A stretch of DNA of 64,000 nucleotides from Rhodopseudomonas palustris (GCA_016215605.1 JACRJB010000015.1:38889-102888); one strand, 5' to 3'; shown: positions 1-8,208, counted from the first letter of the stretch. A program made the numbers and translations. Notes: generated from the letters alone by a model not told the origin.

Positions 1-1
1 G

Positions 2-289
2 ATCCTCGCGGCGATCCTGTCGGTGGCGGCGGCGGAGGCGACGGTGGCCAAGGGCGCCGGCCTGCTCGCGGTGTATTCGCTGGGCCTCGGCGTGCCGTTC
101 CTGCTCGCGGCGCTGATGATCGAGCAGTTCTCCGGCCTGTTCGCGCGGATGAAGAAGCACCTCGCGACCGTCGAGCGGGTGATGGGCGCGCTGATGATCG
201 TCACCGGCATCGCCTTTTTGACGGGCGCGATCACCGACGTCAGCGTCTGGCTGCTGAACACCTTCCCGGCGCTGGGGAATATCGGGTAG
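2..289 (+). CDS. ccdA: Cytochrome c biogenesis protein CcdA, C-terminal part (5' end outside window)
   Basis: The reading frame is open from the first bases of the window and ends at TAG 287-289, so this is the C-terminal ~95 residues of a longer gene. Three hydrophobic stretches and the conserved run LLAVYSLGLGVPFLLAAL, followed by an amphipathic KKHLATVERVMG segment and a last membrane helix, match the CcdA/DsbD transmembrane family. CcdA passes electrons from cytoplasmic thioredoxin across the inner membrane to keep apocytochrome c and periplasmic thiol proteins reduced. The catalytic cysteines lie in the missing part, so family membership rests on the C-terminal pattern only. Confidence 0.8.
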   Translation: MLAAILSVAAAEATVAKGAGLLAVYSLGLGVPFLLAALMIEQFSGLFARMKKHLATVERVMGALMIVTGIAFLTGAITDVSVWLLNTFPALGNIG

Positions 290-332
290 TTCGCCGCGGT
301 TCGGCGAGTCCTCGTCGTCTTCCCGTCCACCA

Positions 333-441
333 GCGTCATTGCCGGGCTTGACCCGGCAATCCATCCTCTTCGCAAAAACGACGGCCTCAACGCGCCGCCT
401 TGGTTCCCTGATGGATGCGCGGGTCAAGCCCGCGCATGACG
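333..441. repeat. Dispersed palindromic repeat, family A (left copy flanking GIY-YIG gene)
   Basis: The element opens with CGTCATTGCCGGGCTTGACC and closes with GCGGGTCAAGCCCGCGCATG, each part being an inverted repeat. Almost the same ~107-bp unit recurs at 914-1021 in the same orientation, and its closing part alone at 841-875. Translated shadows of this unit (MDCRVKPGND, MRGLDPRIH) appear in the ORF track and are not genes. Such units are known to be abundant in intergenic DNA of Bradyrhizobiaceae. Confidence 0.85.
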
Positions 442-553
442 AAGTCCAGTAGTTCGGCTAGTAGCGCGCCATATCCGTCGCGACTCGGCTTGACGCAGAA
501 ATCCAATACTTTGAAGATCAGGCTGCTCGGCACGGCTCTCTCGGAGAGTCAGT

Positions 554-841
554 ATGTCCTACTGGGTCTACATTCTCGCCAGCGCTCCAGGCGGCACGCT
601 GTATGTCGGTGTGACAAACGATCTCGTTCGTCGCACATACGAACATCGCGAAGGACTGGTCGAAGGCTTCACCCGCAAGTACGGCATCAAGCGCCTCGTG
701 TATTTCGAAGCGCACGACACGGCACTGGCGGCGATCCAGCGCGAGAAGAACATCAAGCACTGGCCGCGCGAGTGGAAGATCGACCTGATCGTGCGCGACA
801 ATCCGGACTGGGACGATCTCTACGATCGGATCGTTTGCTAG
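554..841 (+). CDS. Small GIY-YIG domain protein (UPF0213-like putative endonuclease)
   Basis: The protein has 95 residues, the usual size for stand-alone GIY-YIG proteins. The variant GIY motif WVYILAS is near residue 4 and the YIG motif LYVGVT near residue 16. The conserved Arg/His block LVRRTYEH follows, and a conserved Glu-Lys segment (IQREKNIKHW) comes later. GIY-YIG domains cut DNA through a tyrosine and arginine/glutamate-metal centre, but the role of single-domain bacterial members is unknown. The gene stands alone with family A repeats on both sides (333-441, 841-875, 914-1021). That arrangement suggests a link between the gene and the repeats, which is inference. The start is ATG at 554. 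Confidence 0.85.
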   Translation: MSYWVYILASAPGGTLYVGVTNDLVRRTYEHREGLVEGFTRKYGIKRLVYFEAHDTALAAIQREKNIKHWPREWKIDLIVRDNPDWDDLYDRIVC

Positions 842-875
842 AGGATGGATGCGCGGGTCAAGCCCGCGCATGACG
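841..875. repeat. Family A repeat, partial copy abutting GIY-YIG stop codon
   Basis: This is a copy of the closing hairpin of the family A unit (ATGGATGCGCGGGTCAAGCC and its inverted partner). It begins at the stop codon of the GIY-YIG gene. Confidence 0.8.
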
Positions 876-913
876 CCGAATGGGCGGAGAGGTCGACCTG
901 TCGGTTCAGAGGC

Positions 914-1021
914 ACGTCATTGCCGGGCTTGACCCGGCAATCCATCGTCTTCGCAAACGACGGCTCCAACGCGCGACCTTCGTCTCTTGATGGATGCGCG
1001 GGTCGAGCCCGCGCATGACGT
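914..1021. repeat. Family A repeat, right copy, downstream of liv operon
   Basis: This is a direct repeat of 333-441 with scattered substitutions. It contains both inverted-repeat halves. It lies just past the 3' end of the minus-strand liv transcription unit and could act as a transcript end structure; there is no T-run. Confidence 0.8.
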
Positions 1022-1065
1022 TGTTGGAGGTGTGTGAGGCTTTGCCTCACATCGTAGCGCGCCCC

Positions 1066-2181
1066 TCACATCGCCTTGCCGGCGATCTCGGCGTAGTTGC
1101 CCTTGGCGTCCCATTTGTAGACGACGTAGTCGATCGCCTTGATGTCGCCCTTGGCGTCGAACGCCATCTTGCCGAGCACGGTGTCCCATTCGCCGGCCTT
1201 GATGGCGTCGATCACCTTCTTCGGGTCGGTGGTCTTGGCCTTGGCGACGGCCTGCGACCAGACCTGGAACGCCGCGTAGGTGTACAGCGTGTAGCCTTCC
1301 GGATCGATGCCCTTGGCCTTGAACTTCTCGACGATCTCCTTGGCGGTCGGCTTGTTGCGCGGGTCGGGGCCGAAGGTGAACAGCGTGCCTTCCGCGAGCG
1401 GGCCGGTGATCGAGGCGAATTCCTTGTCGTTCATCGCGTCGCCGGCCATCATCACCGTCTTCAGGCCCTGGTCGCGCATCTGGCGCAGGATCAGGCCGGC
1501 TTCCTGATGATAGCCGCCGATATAGACCAGATCGATGGCGTCGCGCTTCAGCCGCGACACGATCGAATTGAAGTCCTTGTCGCCCTTGTTGTAGGACTCG
1601 AACATCTTCTCGGTGAAGCCGGCCTTGTTCAGCGCCTTCTTGGTCTCGTCGGCGAGACCCTTGCCGTAGGTGGTCTTGTCGTTGAGGATCGCGACGTTCT
1701 TGCCCTTGTAGTTCTTGACGATGTAGTCGGCGGCGACCAGGCCCTGCTGATCGTCGCGACCGCAGACGCGCAGCACGTTCCACAGCTTGCGCTCGGTGAA
1801 CAGCGGGTTGGTCGAGGCCGGGGTGATCTGCAGCACGTTGCCGTCGGCATAGGCTTCGGAGGCCGGGATCGACGACGACGAGCAGAAGTGGCCGGCGACG
1901 AACGGGATGCCTTCGCCGGCGATCTTTTCGGCGATCGAGCGCGCCTGCTTCGGATCGCAGCCGTCGTCGCCGGTCTGCAGCTTGAGCTGCTTGCCGAGCA
2001 CGCCGCCCGCGGCGTTGAGATCGGCCACGGCCTGGTCGGCGCCGTTCTTCAACTGGCGTCCGAACGCCGACTCGCCGCCGGTCATCGGACCGGCGACCGC
2101 GACCGTGAGGTCCTGCGCCAGCGCCGTCGTCGACAGCGCCAGCGAGGCGCCGAATGCCAAACCGAGAAGCTTGAGTTTCAT
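1066..2181 (-). CDS. Branched-chain amino-acid-type ABC transporter, periplasmic binding protein
   Basis: The protein has 371 residues and starts with MKLKLLGLAFGASLALSTTALAQ, a clear Sec signal peptide. The ORF track extends upstream, but the ATG at 2181 is the one that places the signal peptide correctly. The mature part begins DLTVAVAGPMTGGESAFGRQ, and two Leu/Ile/Val-binding-protein lobes follow (Peripla_BP_6 family). Family members deliver amino acids or aromatic acids to the LivHMGF permease. It is the last gene of the minus-strand liv unit, 166 bp after livF. R. palustris has many such binding proteins with varied ligands, so the substrate is not certain. Confidence 0.9.
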   Translation of the reverse strand: MKLKLLGLAFGASLALSTTALAQDLTVAVAGPMTGGESAFGRQLKNGADQAVADLNAAGGVLGKQLKLQTGDDGCDPKQARSIAEKIAGEGIPFVAGHFCSSSSIPASEAYADGNVLQITPASTNPLFTERKLWNVLRVCGRDDQQGLVAADYIVKNYKGKNVAILNDKTTYGKGLADETKKALNKAGFTEKMFESYNKGDKDFNSIVSRLKRDAIDLVYIGGYHQEAGLILRQMRDQGLKTVMMAGDAMNDKEFASITGPLAEGTLFTFGPDPRNKPTAKEIVEKFKAKGIDPEGYTLYTYAAFQVWSQAVAKAKTTDPKKVIDAIKAGEWDTVLGKMAFDAKGDIKAIDYVVYKWDAKGNYAEIAGKAM

Positions 2182-2347
2182 GGATGAGTCCCTGCGGTAA
2201 ACTGTCCAGACAAACAGCCGCGCCCGAGCCGGTCGGAACGCGAGTCCTGACGGCATTGTTGGCTGATTTTCGCGACAAGTCATCGACAAAATGCGCGGTT
2301 TGCCGCAGCGCTCTGGCACATTCTGCCGCAGCCCGCCGGCGGTGTCG

Positions 2348-3082
2348 TCACACCTTGCGGCCGCCTTCGAGATAGGCGGCGCGGACTTCCGGCCGCGCCA
2401 GCAATTCGGCGCCGCTGCCGCTCATGGTGATCAGGCCGTTGACCAGCACGTAGCCGCGATGCGCCAGCCGCAGCGCATGGTTGGCGTTCTGCTCGACAAT
2501 CAGCACGGTCAGGCCGTCCTGCCGGTTCAGGGTGCGGATCGCGTCGAAAATCTGTCGGGTGATCAGCGGCGCGAGGCCGAGCGAGGGCTCGTCGAGCAAC
2601 AGCAGCCGCGGCCGGCTCATCAGTGCGCGGCCGATCGCCAGCATCTGCTGCTCGCCGCCGGAGAGCGTGCCGCCGCGCTGGCTGGTGCGCTCGCGCAAGC
2701 GCGGGAACAGCGTCAGCACCCGCTCCAGCACCGCGGCGCGCTCGGCCTCGTTGCTCTCGCCGGCATCGGCGCCCATCTGCAGATTCTCGGCGACGCTCAT
2801 CCGCGGGAAGATCCGCCGGCCCTCCGGCGATTGCGCGATGCTCATCCGCGCGATCTGGTGCGTCGGCGTCTGCGTGATGTCGACGCCGTCGAACACGATG
2901 CGGCCGGTCTTGGCGCGCGGCTTGCCGAAGATCGTCATCATCAGCGTCGACTTGCCGGCGCCGTTGGCGCCGATCAGCGCGACGATCTCGCCCGGACTGA
3001 TGTCGAGATCGACGCCCTTCAGCGCCTCGATCTTGCCGTAGGCGGCGCGGAGGTTTTCGATGCGGAGGAGGGGGGCAGTCAT
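2348..3082 (-). CDS. livF: ABC transporter ATP-binding protein LivF
   Basis: The protein has 244 residues, typical for LivF. The start at 3082 (MTAPLLRIENLRAAYGKIEA) matches the family N-terminus; the longer ORF runs into repeat DNA. Walker A is GANGAGKSTLMM, the ABC signature LSGGEQQMLAIGRAL, and Walker B LLLLDEPSLGLAP. It is one of two cytoplasmic ATPases powering the branched-chain amino-acid-type importer. A family D repeat separates it from livG. Confidence 0.93.
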   Translation of the reverse strand: MTAPLLRIENLRAAYGKIEALKGVDLDISPGEIVALIGANGAGKSTLMMTIFGKPRAKTGRIVFDGVDITQTPTHQIARMSIAQSPEGRRIFPRMSVAENLQMGADAGESNEAERAAVLERVLTLFPRLRERTSQRGGTLSGGEQQMLAIGRALMSRPRLLLLDEPSLGLAPLITRQIFDAIRTLNRQDGLTVLIVEQNANHALRLAHRGYVLVNGLITMSGSGAELLARPEVRAAYLEGGRKV

Positions 3083-3093
3083 TCGCTGCACTC

Positions 3094-3220
3094 CGTGCCC
3101 CGGACGCGATGCGATCCGCAGGATCGCGTCGCAGAGCCGGGGCCGTAACGGCGCACGGCATTCGTGACGGTCCCGGCTCTGCGGTGCAGCGCTTGCGCGC
3201 CGCACCGCGTCCGGGACACG
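3094..3220. repeat. Palindromic repeat, family D, between livG and livF
   Basis: Facing segments CCCCGGACGCGATGCG and CGCACCGCGTCCGGGACACG, with GAGCCGGGGCC and GGTCCCGGCTC inside, form a long imperfect hairpin. The same family (CGTGTCCCGCACGCGGTGCA and partner) is at 63600-63748, and a degenerate copy is near 59010-59225. Sitting inside an operon, it may fold in the transcript between livG and livF. Confidence 0.75.
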
Positions 3221-3233
3221 AGTAAAACGGCGG

Positions 3234-4073
3234 TCACAGCCCGAGCTCCTGCTCGACGGCTTCGACTTCTTCGTCCTCGACGCCGAGATAGGCGGCGATG
3301 ACGCGCTGGTCGTCGCGGATCTGCTGCGGCGTGCCCTCGGCGATCTTGACGCCGTAGTCGAGCACGACGATGGCGTCGGAGATTTCCATCACCACGCTCA
3401 TGTCGTGCTCGATCAGCAGCACCGAGGTGGCGTGATCGTCGCGGATCGACAGCAAGAGTTCGCTGAGCGCGGCGCTTTCGCGGGCGTTGAGGCCGGCGGC
3501 CGGTTCGTCGAGACACAGCAGCACCGGGTCGGTGCACATCGCGCGCGCGATCTCGAGCCGGCGCTGGTCGCCGTAAGGCAGATTGCCGGCGGCGTCGTCG
3601 GCGCGGTCCTTGAGGCCGATCCGCTCGAGCCAGAAGGTGGCCCGCTCGATCGCCTGCTTCTCGGCCGCGCGCCAGGACGGCGCGCCGATCAGGCCGAGGA
3701 AGGTCAGGCCCGAGGCCAGCATCAGCTTGTTGTGCTGCGCCACCATCAGGTTTTCCAGCGCCGTCATGCCGGCGAACAGCCGGATGTTCTGGAAGGTGCG
3801 CGCGACCTTGGCGATCTTGGTGATGCGGAAGTCGTTGAGCTTGTCGAGCCGAAAGCTCTCGCCGCCCGGATGCGTCAGGCTGATCTCGCCCGCGCTCGGC
3901 CGGTAGAACCCGGTGATGCAGTTGAACACCGTGGTCTTGCCGGCGCCGTTCGGGCCGATCAGCGCGGTGATCTTGCCGCGCTCTGCCGCGAACGACAGTT
4001 CGTTGACGGCGATGATGCCGCCGAACCGCATCGTCAGTCCGTCGACGCGCAGGATGTCGCCGTTGCCGCTCAT
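3234..4073 (-). CDS. livG: ABC transporter ATP-binding protein LivG
   Basis: The protein has 279 residues. It starts at the ATG at 4073 (MSGNGDILRVDGLTMRFGGI), which overlaps the livM stop by four bases (ATGA), a sign of translational coupling. The 1,059-residue ORF in the track is livG joined to a shadow frame. Walker A is GPNGAGKTTVFNCITG, the signature segment PYGDQRRLEIARAM and Walker B VLLCLDEPAAGLN. It is the second ATPase of the LivHMGF importer. The C-terminus carries an acidic tail (VEDEEVEAVEQELGL) beyond the usual family end. Confidence 0.93.
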   Translation of the reverse strand: MSGNGDILRVDGLTMRFGGIIAVNELSFAAERGKITALIGPNGAGKTTVFNCITGFYRPSAGEISLTHPGGESFRLDKLNDFRITKIAKVARTFQNIRLFAGMTALENLMVAQHNKLMLASGLTFLGLIGAPSWRAAEKQAIERATFWLERIGLKDRADDAAGNLPYGDQRRLEIARAMCTDPVLLCLDEPAAGLNARESAALSELLLSIRDDHATSVLLIEHDMSVVMEISDAIVVLDYGVKIAEGTPQQIRDDQRVIAAYLGVEDEEVEAVEQELGL

Positions 4074-5401
4074 CCGTGGCCCTCCTTGACGAGGTCGGAG
4101 GAGATCGCCTGGTTGCGCTCGAGGAACACTGTCGGGGCGCGATGGCCGATCAGGCCGCGCGGCCGCCACACCATCAGCAGCACCATCGACAGGCCGAACA
4201 CCAGCATGCGGAACTGATCGAGCCCGCGGAACAGCTCGAAGCCGCCGATCAGCGTCAGCGCCGCCAGCGCGACGCCGAGCTGCGAGCCCATGCCGCCGAG
4301 CACGACGATCGCCAGCACCAGCGCGGATTCCTGGAAGGTGAAGGATTCCGGCGAGATGAAGCCCTGCCGGGTGGCGAAGAACGCACCGGCGAAGCCGCCG
4401 AACATCGCGCCGGTGGCGAAGGCCGTCAGCTTGGTCGTGGTGGTGTTGATGCCGAGCGCACGGCAGGCGACTTCGTCCTCGCGCAGCGCCTCCCAGGCGC
4501 GGCCGATCGGCAGCCGCCGCAGCCGGATCGTCGCCCAGTTGGTCAGCAGCGCCAGCGCCAGGATGAGATAGAACAGGAACACCAGTCGCTGCGACGGCGA
4601 GAACGCGATCCCCAGCTTGGCGGCGAGGCCGTTCTCGCCCGCCACCAGCGGGATGCCGAACAGCGTCGGCCGCGGAATGCCGCTGATGCCGTTCGGGCCG
4701 CCGGTCAGGCTCTGCCAGTTGATGATCACCAGACGGATGATCTCGCCGAAGGCGAGGGTGACGATGGCCAGATAGTCGCCGCGCAGCCGCAGCACCGGAA
4801 AGCCGAGCAGCACGCCCCAGAACGCGGCGAGGATGCCGGCGAGCGGCAGGCAGATCCAGAACGACAGCCCGAAATTGGTGGCGAGCAGCGCGTAGGAATA
4901 GGCGCCGACCGCATAGAACGCGACGTAGCCGAGGTCGAGCAGGCCGGCGAGGCCGACCACGATGTTGAGGCCCCAGCCCAGCATCACGTAGGTCAGCACC
5001 AGAATCCCGAGATCGAGGATGTAGCGCTGGTCGTAGAAGATCACCGGCACCAGAATGGTGAAGATCAGCAGGATCGGCGCGACGGCGCGGCCGGCGACGC
5101 TGAGTGTTTTGCGCGCGCCCTCCGGCATCAGCCGCGGCGTGTCGACCGGACCCCACCAGCGGCGCAGCAACTCGACCACGATCGAGCCGACGAACACCGC
5201 GCCGACCATGCCGGCGAGATCGCCGAATCGCGTCCAGTAGATCAGCTGCCCTTCGGGCCCGGCTTCGGTCCGCACGCCGATCATCAGTGAAAACAGAACC
5301 AGCGCCACGAGGGCGCTGATCAGGGCTTTCTTGAAGATGAAACCGACGTCGACGCCTGGTTTGGCGGCGGTTGCAGCGGCGGCGTGAGCGATCTTGGCCA
5401 C
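4070..5401 (-). CDS. livM: Branched-chain amino-acid ABC transporter permease LivM
   Basis: The protein has 443 residues with about ten hydrophobic segments. The conserved permease core includes GLNIVVGLAGLLDLGYVAFY, FPVLRLRGDYLAIVTLAFGE and LREDEVACRALGIN. It is longer than the minimal ~320-residue LivM because of an N-terminal extension with extra membrane segments, as in E. coli LivM. It pairs with LivH in the inner membrane. It lies 9 bp after livH and overlaps livG by 4 bp. Confidence 0.92.
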   Translation of the reverse strand: MAKIAHAAAATAAKPGVDVGFIFKKALISALVALVLFSLMIGVRTEAGPEGQLIYWTRFGDLAGMVGAVFVGSIVVELLRRWWGPVDTPRLMPEGARKTLSVAGRAVAPILLIFTILVPVIFYDQRYILDLGILVLTYVMLGWGLNIVVGLAGLLDLGYVAFYAVGAYSYALLATNFGLSFWICLPLAGILAAFWGVLLGFPVLRLRGDYLAIVTLAFGEIIRLVIINWQSLTGGPNGISGIPRPTLFGIPLVAGENGLAAKLGIAFSPSQRLVFLFYLILALALLTNWATIRLRRLPIGRAWEALREDEVACRALGINTTTTKLTAFATGAMFGGFAGAFFATRQGFISPESFTFQESALVLAIVVLGGMGSQLGVALAALTLIGGFELFRGLDQFRMLVFGLSMVLLMVWRPRGLIGHRAPTVFLERNQAISSDLVKEGHG

Positions 5402-5410
5402 GCGCGCCGC

Positions 5411-6328
5411 TCAGACTTTTTCGACTTCCGGCCGGCCCAGCAGGCCGGTCGGCATGAAGATCAGCACCACGATCAGGATCGAAAACGCCGCGACGTCCTT
5501 GTACTCGACCGAGAAATACGCCGACCACATCGTCTCGATCAGCCCGATCAACAGGCCGCCGAGCATGGCGCCGGGCAGCGAGCCGATGCCGCCGAGCACG
5601 GCGGCAGTGAACGCCTTGATGCCGGCGACGAAGCCCATGAAGAAGTCGACCAGCCCGTAATACAGCAGGTACATCATGCCCGCGACCGAGGCGAGCGCGG
5701 CGCCGATGACGAAGGTCATCGAGATGGTGCGGTCGACGTCGACGCCGAGCAGCGACGCCATGGTCTGGTCCTGTTCGCAGGCGCGCATGTCGCGGCCGAG
5801 CCGGGTCCGCGACACCAGCCAGGTGAAGATCGCCAGCAGCACGATGGTGGTGATCACCACCACGATCTGGACGTTGGACAGCCGGACCACGAAGCCGTCG
5901 GCGCCTTCGTGCAGCGTGTAGCCGCCGGTGATGATCGGCGGCACCGGCTTGACCCGCGCGCCCTGCGCCACCTGCGAGTAGTTCATCAGCACGAACGACA
6001 TGCCGATCGCCGACAGCATCGGGGCGAGGCGGAACGAATGCCGCAGCGGCCGGTAGGCGATCCGCTCGACGGTCCAGCCGTACAGCGCGGTGATCGCCAT
6101 CGACACCAGCAGCACCACCAGCAGGATCAGCGGCACGAAGGTGAGGCCGAACGACACCAGGATCAGGAAGCTGATCAGGGCGATGAAGCCGCCGATCATG
6201 AAGATGTCGCCATGGGCGAAGTTGATCATCCCGACGATGCCGTAGACCATCGTGTAGCCGATCGCGATCAGGCCGTAGATCGAGCCGAGCACGAGGCCGT
6301 TGATGAGCTGCTGGGCGAAATAGTCCAT
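5411..6328 (-). CDS. livH: Branched-chain amino-acid ABC transporter permease LivH
   Basis: The protein has 305 residues, with the start at 6328 (MDYFAQQLINGLVLGSIYGL). The upstream extension in the ORF track lacks coding character. The family signature GYTMVYGIVGMINFAHGDIFMIGG is near residue 25, and VLGGIGSLPGAMLGGLLIGL lies near the C-terminus. It is an inner-membrane permease and the first gene of the liv unit, so the operon promoter should lie in 6329-6600. Confidence 0.93.
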   Translation of the reverse strand: MDYFAQQLINGLVLGSIYGLIAIGYTMVYGIVGMINFAHGDIFMIGGFIALISFLILVSFGLTFVPLILLVVLLVSMAITALYGWTVERIAYRPLRHSFRLAPMLSAIGMSFVLMNYSQVAQGARVKPVPPIITGGYTLHEGADGFVVRLSNVQIVVVITTIVLLAIFTWLVSRTRLGRDMRACEQDQTMASLLGVDVDRTISMTFVIGAALASVAGMMYLLYYGLVDFFMGFVAGIKAFTAAVLGGIGSLPGAMLGGLLIGLIETMWSAYFSVEYKDVAAFSILIVVLIFMPTGLLGRPEVEKV

Positions 6329-6657
6329 GCGCTGCCGCTGTTGTCCGACGGATCGTATCCGACGCCGGAGGGAGAACCGAGTGTTGCGAGGCCGGTGCGC
6401 CACCGTAGCGCACCCGCTCGCGCCGAAGTGCCGATGCGGCGCGTGACCCGGCAGCCGGAACGTCGCTTCGGTGCGGATTTTGTAACAGTGCGAATTGGTT
6501 ACGGCAACCGCGCCGGATTGTGACCTTCGTCCCTGTGGACGACGCGGCGGGCCGGGCCTCGCCGGAGAGGGCGGCGGCGTGCGCCGGGAAGGGAAACTGT
6601 TTCGGGCATCGCGACTTGTTTCAGGCGACTTGAAGCCAACAGCCAGGGAGGAATCAG
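6329..6657. other. Intergenic region between livH and the Gln-rich small ORF
   Basis: This 329-bp region separates divergent genes and must hold the liv promoter (minus strand) and the small-ORF promoter (plus strand). No convincing -35/-10 pair could be assigned by eye on either strand. The last bases, CCAGGGAGGAATCAG, are the ribosome binding site of the next gene. Confidence 0.5.
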
Positions 6658-6807
6658 ATGTCGAACAAGGACCAGCAGAAACCGACCCCCAGCCAGAAGC
6701 CCCAGCAGCAGCAACAGGGGGTGAGTTCGAAACCCGGCCAGCAGCAGCAGGAGCCGGGGCGCGACGACAGCGCCGGCAAGGGCCCGAACCAGACCGGCAA
6801 GACCTGA
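6658..6807 (+). CDS. Gln/Pro-rich 49-residue hydrophilic protein, unknown function
   Basis: This gene is too short for the ORF track. ATG at 6658 follows a strong AGGGAGGAA ribosome binding site at good spacing, and a TGA at 6805-6807 closes it. The product begins MSNKDQQKPTPSQKPQQQQQ and is made almost only of Gln, Lys, Pro, Ser, Gly and Asp. There is no hydrophobic segment, so it should be soluble and disordered. A textbook intrinsic terminator lies 37 bp after the stop, so this is a complete monocistronic unit. No family was recognised. The RBS and terminator are seen directly; a role is not known. Confidence 0.75.
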   Translation: MSNKDQQKPTPSQKPQQQQQGVSSKPGQQQQEPGRDDSAGKGPNQTGKT

Positions 6808-6843
6808 TCGGTCGCCGATCGCCAATCCCGCTGCCGATCCTGC

Positions 6844-6870
6844 AAATCCCGCCGCAAGGCGGGATTTTTG
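6844..6870 (+). terminator. Rho-independent terminator after the Gln-rich small ORF
   Basis: A perfect 10-bp stem AAATCCCGCC / GGCGGGATTT with a GCAA tetraloop is followed by further T residues. It ends the 6658-6807 transcript. Confidence 0.92.
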
Positions 6871-7047
6871 TTGCCAGCAAGTTTTGTGCCCAAACGGGTG
6901 GGGCGAGCCCCCGACCGGCGTCATCCACAGGGGTTAATGAAAATTAAGGTTAACAAAGCCTTTCCATTGTCGCTCGCCGTTAACCGGGTTTAGCTCGCAG
7001 CGCCGGTCTCTGCGATGCGCGGAGGCCGTTTGCAGCGGGAACCGACG

Positions 7048-7572
7048 ATGAAGACCAACTGGCGGATCAGCTCTGTGAACGGCGTGCTGCTCGCCGCCTA
7101 TTTCATCCCGACCTGGCTGATCGTCGCCTTCAAGATCATGGTGTCGCCGATCCACGCGTATTACGACCGGCCCAACATCGCGGTCGCGATCTTCGTCGGC
7201 GACCACTTCCACCTCGCTGCCGCCGACATGGTGCGGACCGCCTGGCTGCTGGCGCTCGCCAAGCTGACGGTGGTGGCGTTCTTCGCGGTGTTCATCGCGC
7301 TGCTGACCCGGCCGTCGATTCGCAAGGCCGGCGGCTGCGACGAGGCGCTGGCGATCGCGCTGACCTTCGGCAGCGTGATCAGCTTCGCCAGCATGATCAT
7401 GGCGTCGCAGGTCGGCGAAATGGAAGCGATGCGGCTGCACGCGACCGAATTGCTGCTGCTGCTCGGCACCGCGATCGTGATGCTGGTTGAGCGGCCCGTG
7501 CCGGCGGTCGCCAGAGTTGCGGAGCAGTCGGCGGTGATGCCGAACTATCCGCATGCGCCGCAGAATTCCTGA
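7048..7572 (+). CDS. Four-helix integral membrane protein, unknown function
   Basis: The product is 174 residues from ATG 7048 (MKTNWRISSVNGVLLAAYFI); the upstream ATG at 7015 would add a basic non-hydrophobic stretch and is less likely. Four hydrophobic segments are visible, near residues 10-30, 63-87, 105-125 and 134-150, with a Pro-rich cytoplasmic-looking tail. No motif links it to a named family. It is monocistronic, and its neighbours give no functional hint. Confidence 0.7.
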   Translation: MKTNWRISSVNGVLLAAYFIPTWLIVAFKIMVSPIHAYYDRPNIAVAIFVGDHFHLAAADMVRTAWLLALAKLTVVAFFAVFIALLTRPSIRKAGGCDEALAIALTFGSVISFASMIMASQVGEMEAMRLHATELLLLLGTAIVMLVERPVPAVARVAEQSAVMPNYPHAPQNS

Positions 7573-7743
7573 TTCCTCTCCGAGCCAGCCCGCCGAGCCG
7601 AGCTCTATCGCACTGCGCAAGGCTTCTATGCTTCGCGCGGAACGACTTGCGGTTCGGCGCTACTTTTGCTTTTGCGAATAGCATGCTTTAGTTGGCGGGC
7701 AACGCCGCCGATCAAGGCGGCAGATTTCGCGGGAGGACGATCC

Positions 7744-8208
7744 ATGGCCATGACGATGAACGGCGAAGTCCAGCTGGACGCGCCGAAAGATCTGGTGTGG
7801 ACCAAGCTGAACGATCCGGAAGTGCTGAAGCAGTGCATTCCGGGCTGCGAGGAGCTCGAGAAGACCGAGGACCAGGAGGGCTTTCGCGCGGTCGCCAAGC
7901 TCAAGGTCGGGCCGGTCTCGGCGCGCTTCAAGGGCCGCGTGACGCTCAGCGATCTCGATCCGCCGAACGGCTACAAGATCACCGGCGAGGGTGAGGGCGG
8001 CGTCGCCGGCTTCGCCAAGGGCGGCGCGGTGGTCGGGCTGTCCGACAAGGACGGCGGCACGCTGCTGTCCTACGACGTCGAGGCGCATATCGGCGGCAAG
8101 CTGGCGCAGCTCGGGCAGCGGCTGATCAACGGCTCGGCGAAGAAGCTCGCCGACGAGTTCTTCGCCAATTTCTCCAAGGCGGTTCAGAACGGCAACGGCG
8201 GCGCCTGA
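7744..8208 (+). CDS. coxG: CoxG-like SRPBCC protein (CO dehydrogenase subunit G family)
   Basis: The product is 154 residues from ATG 7744, placed after GCGGGAGGACGATCC, a good ribosome binding site. It matches the CoxG family: MNGEVQLDAPKDLVWTKLND, then LKQCIPGCEELEK, VGPVSARFKGRVTL and a C-terminal GQRLINGSAKKLADEFFANF helix. CoxG helps attach CO dehydrogenase to the cytoplasmic membrane in Oligotropha. Here it heads the cox cluster, 186 bp before coxS. Confidence 0.88.
   Translation: MAMTMNGEVQLDAPKDLVWTKLNDPEVLKQCIPGCEELEKTEDQEGFRAVAKLKVGPVSARFKGRVTLSDLDPPNGYKITGEGEGGVAGFAKGGAVVGLSDKDGGTLLSYDVEAHIGGKLAQLGQRLINGSAKKLADEFFANFSKAVQNGNGGA

Noticed and set aside
415-873. 152-residue plus ORF overlapping the GIY-YIG gene
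   Set aside because: It starts in a repeat (MRGSSPRMTK) and runs in the wrong frame through the GIY-YIG gene.
3234-6413. 1,059-residue minus-strand ORF covering liv region
   Set aside because: Only its C-terminal part is livG. The upstream 700+ residues are an Arg/Ala-rich shadow of livM and livH in another frame, without family motifs.
6592-6620. Possible EcfG general-stress promoter (GGAAC...CGTT) before the Gln-rich small ORF
   Set aside because: The sequence reads GGAAAC and the next GTT is about 20 bases away without the C, so both boxes and spacing fail the consensus.
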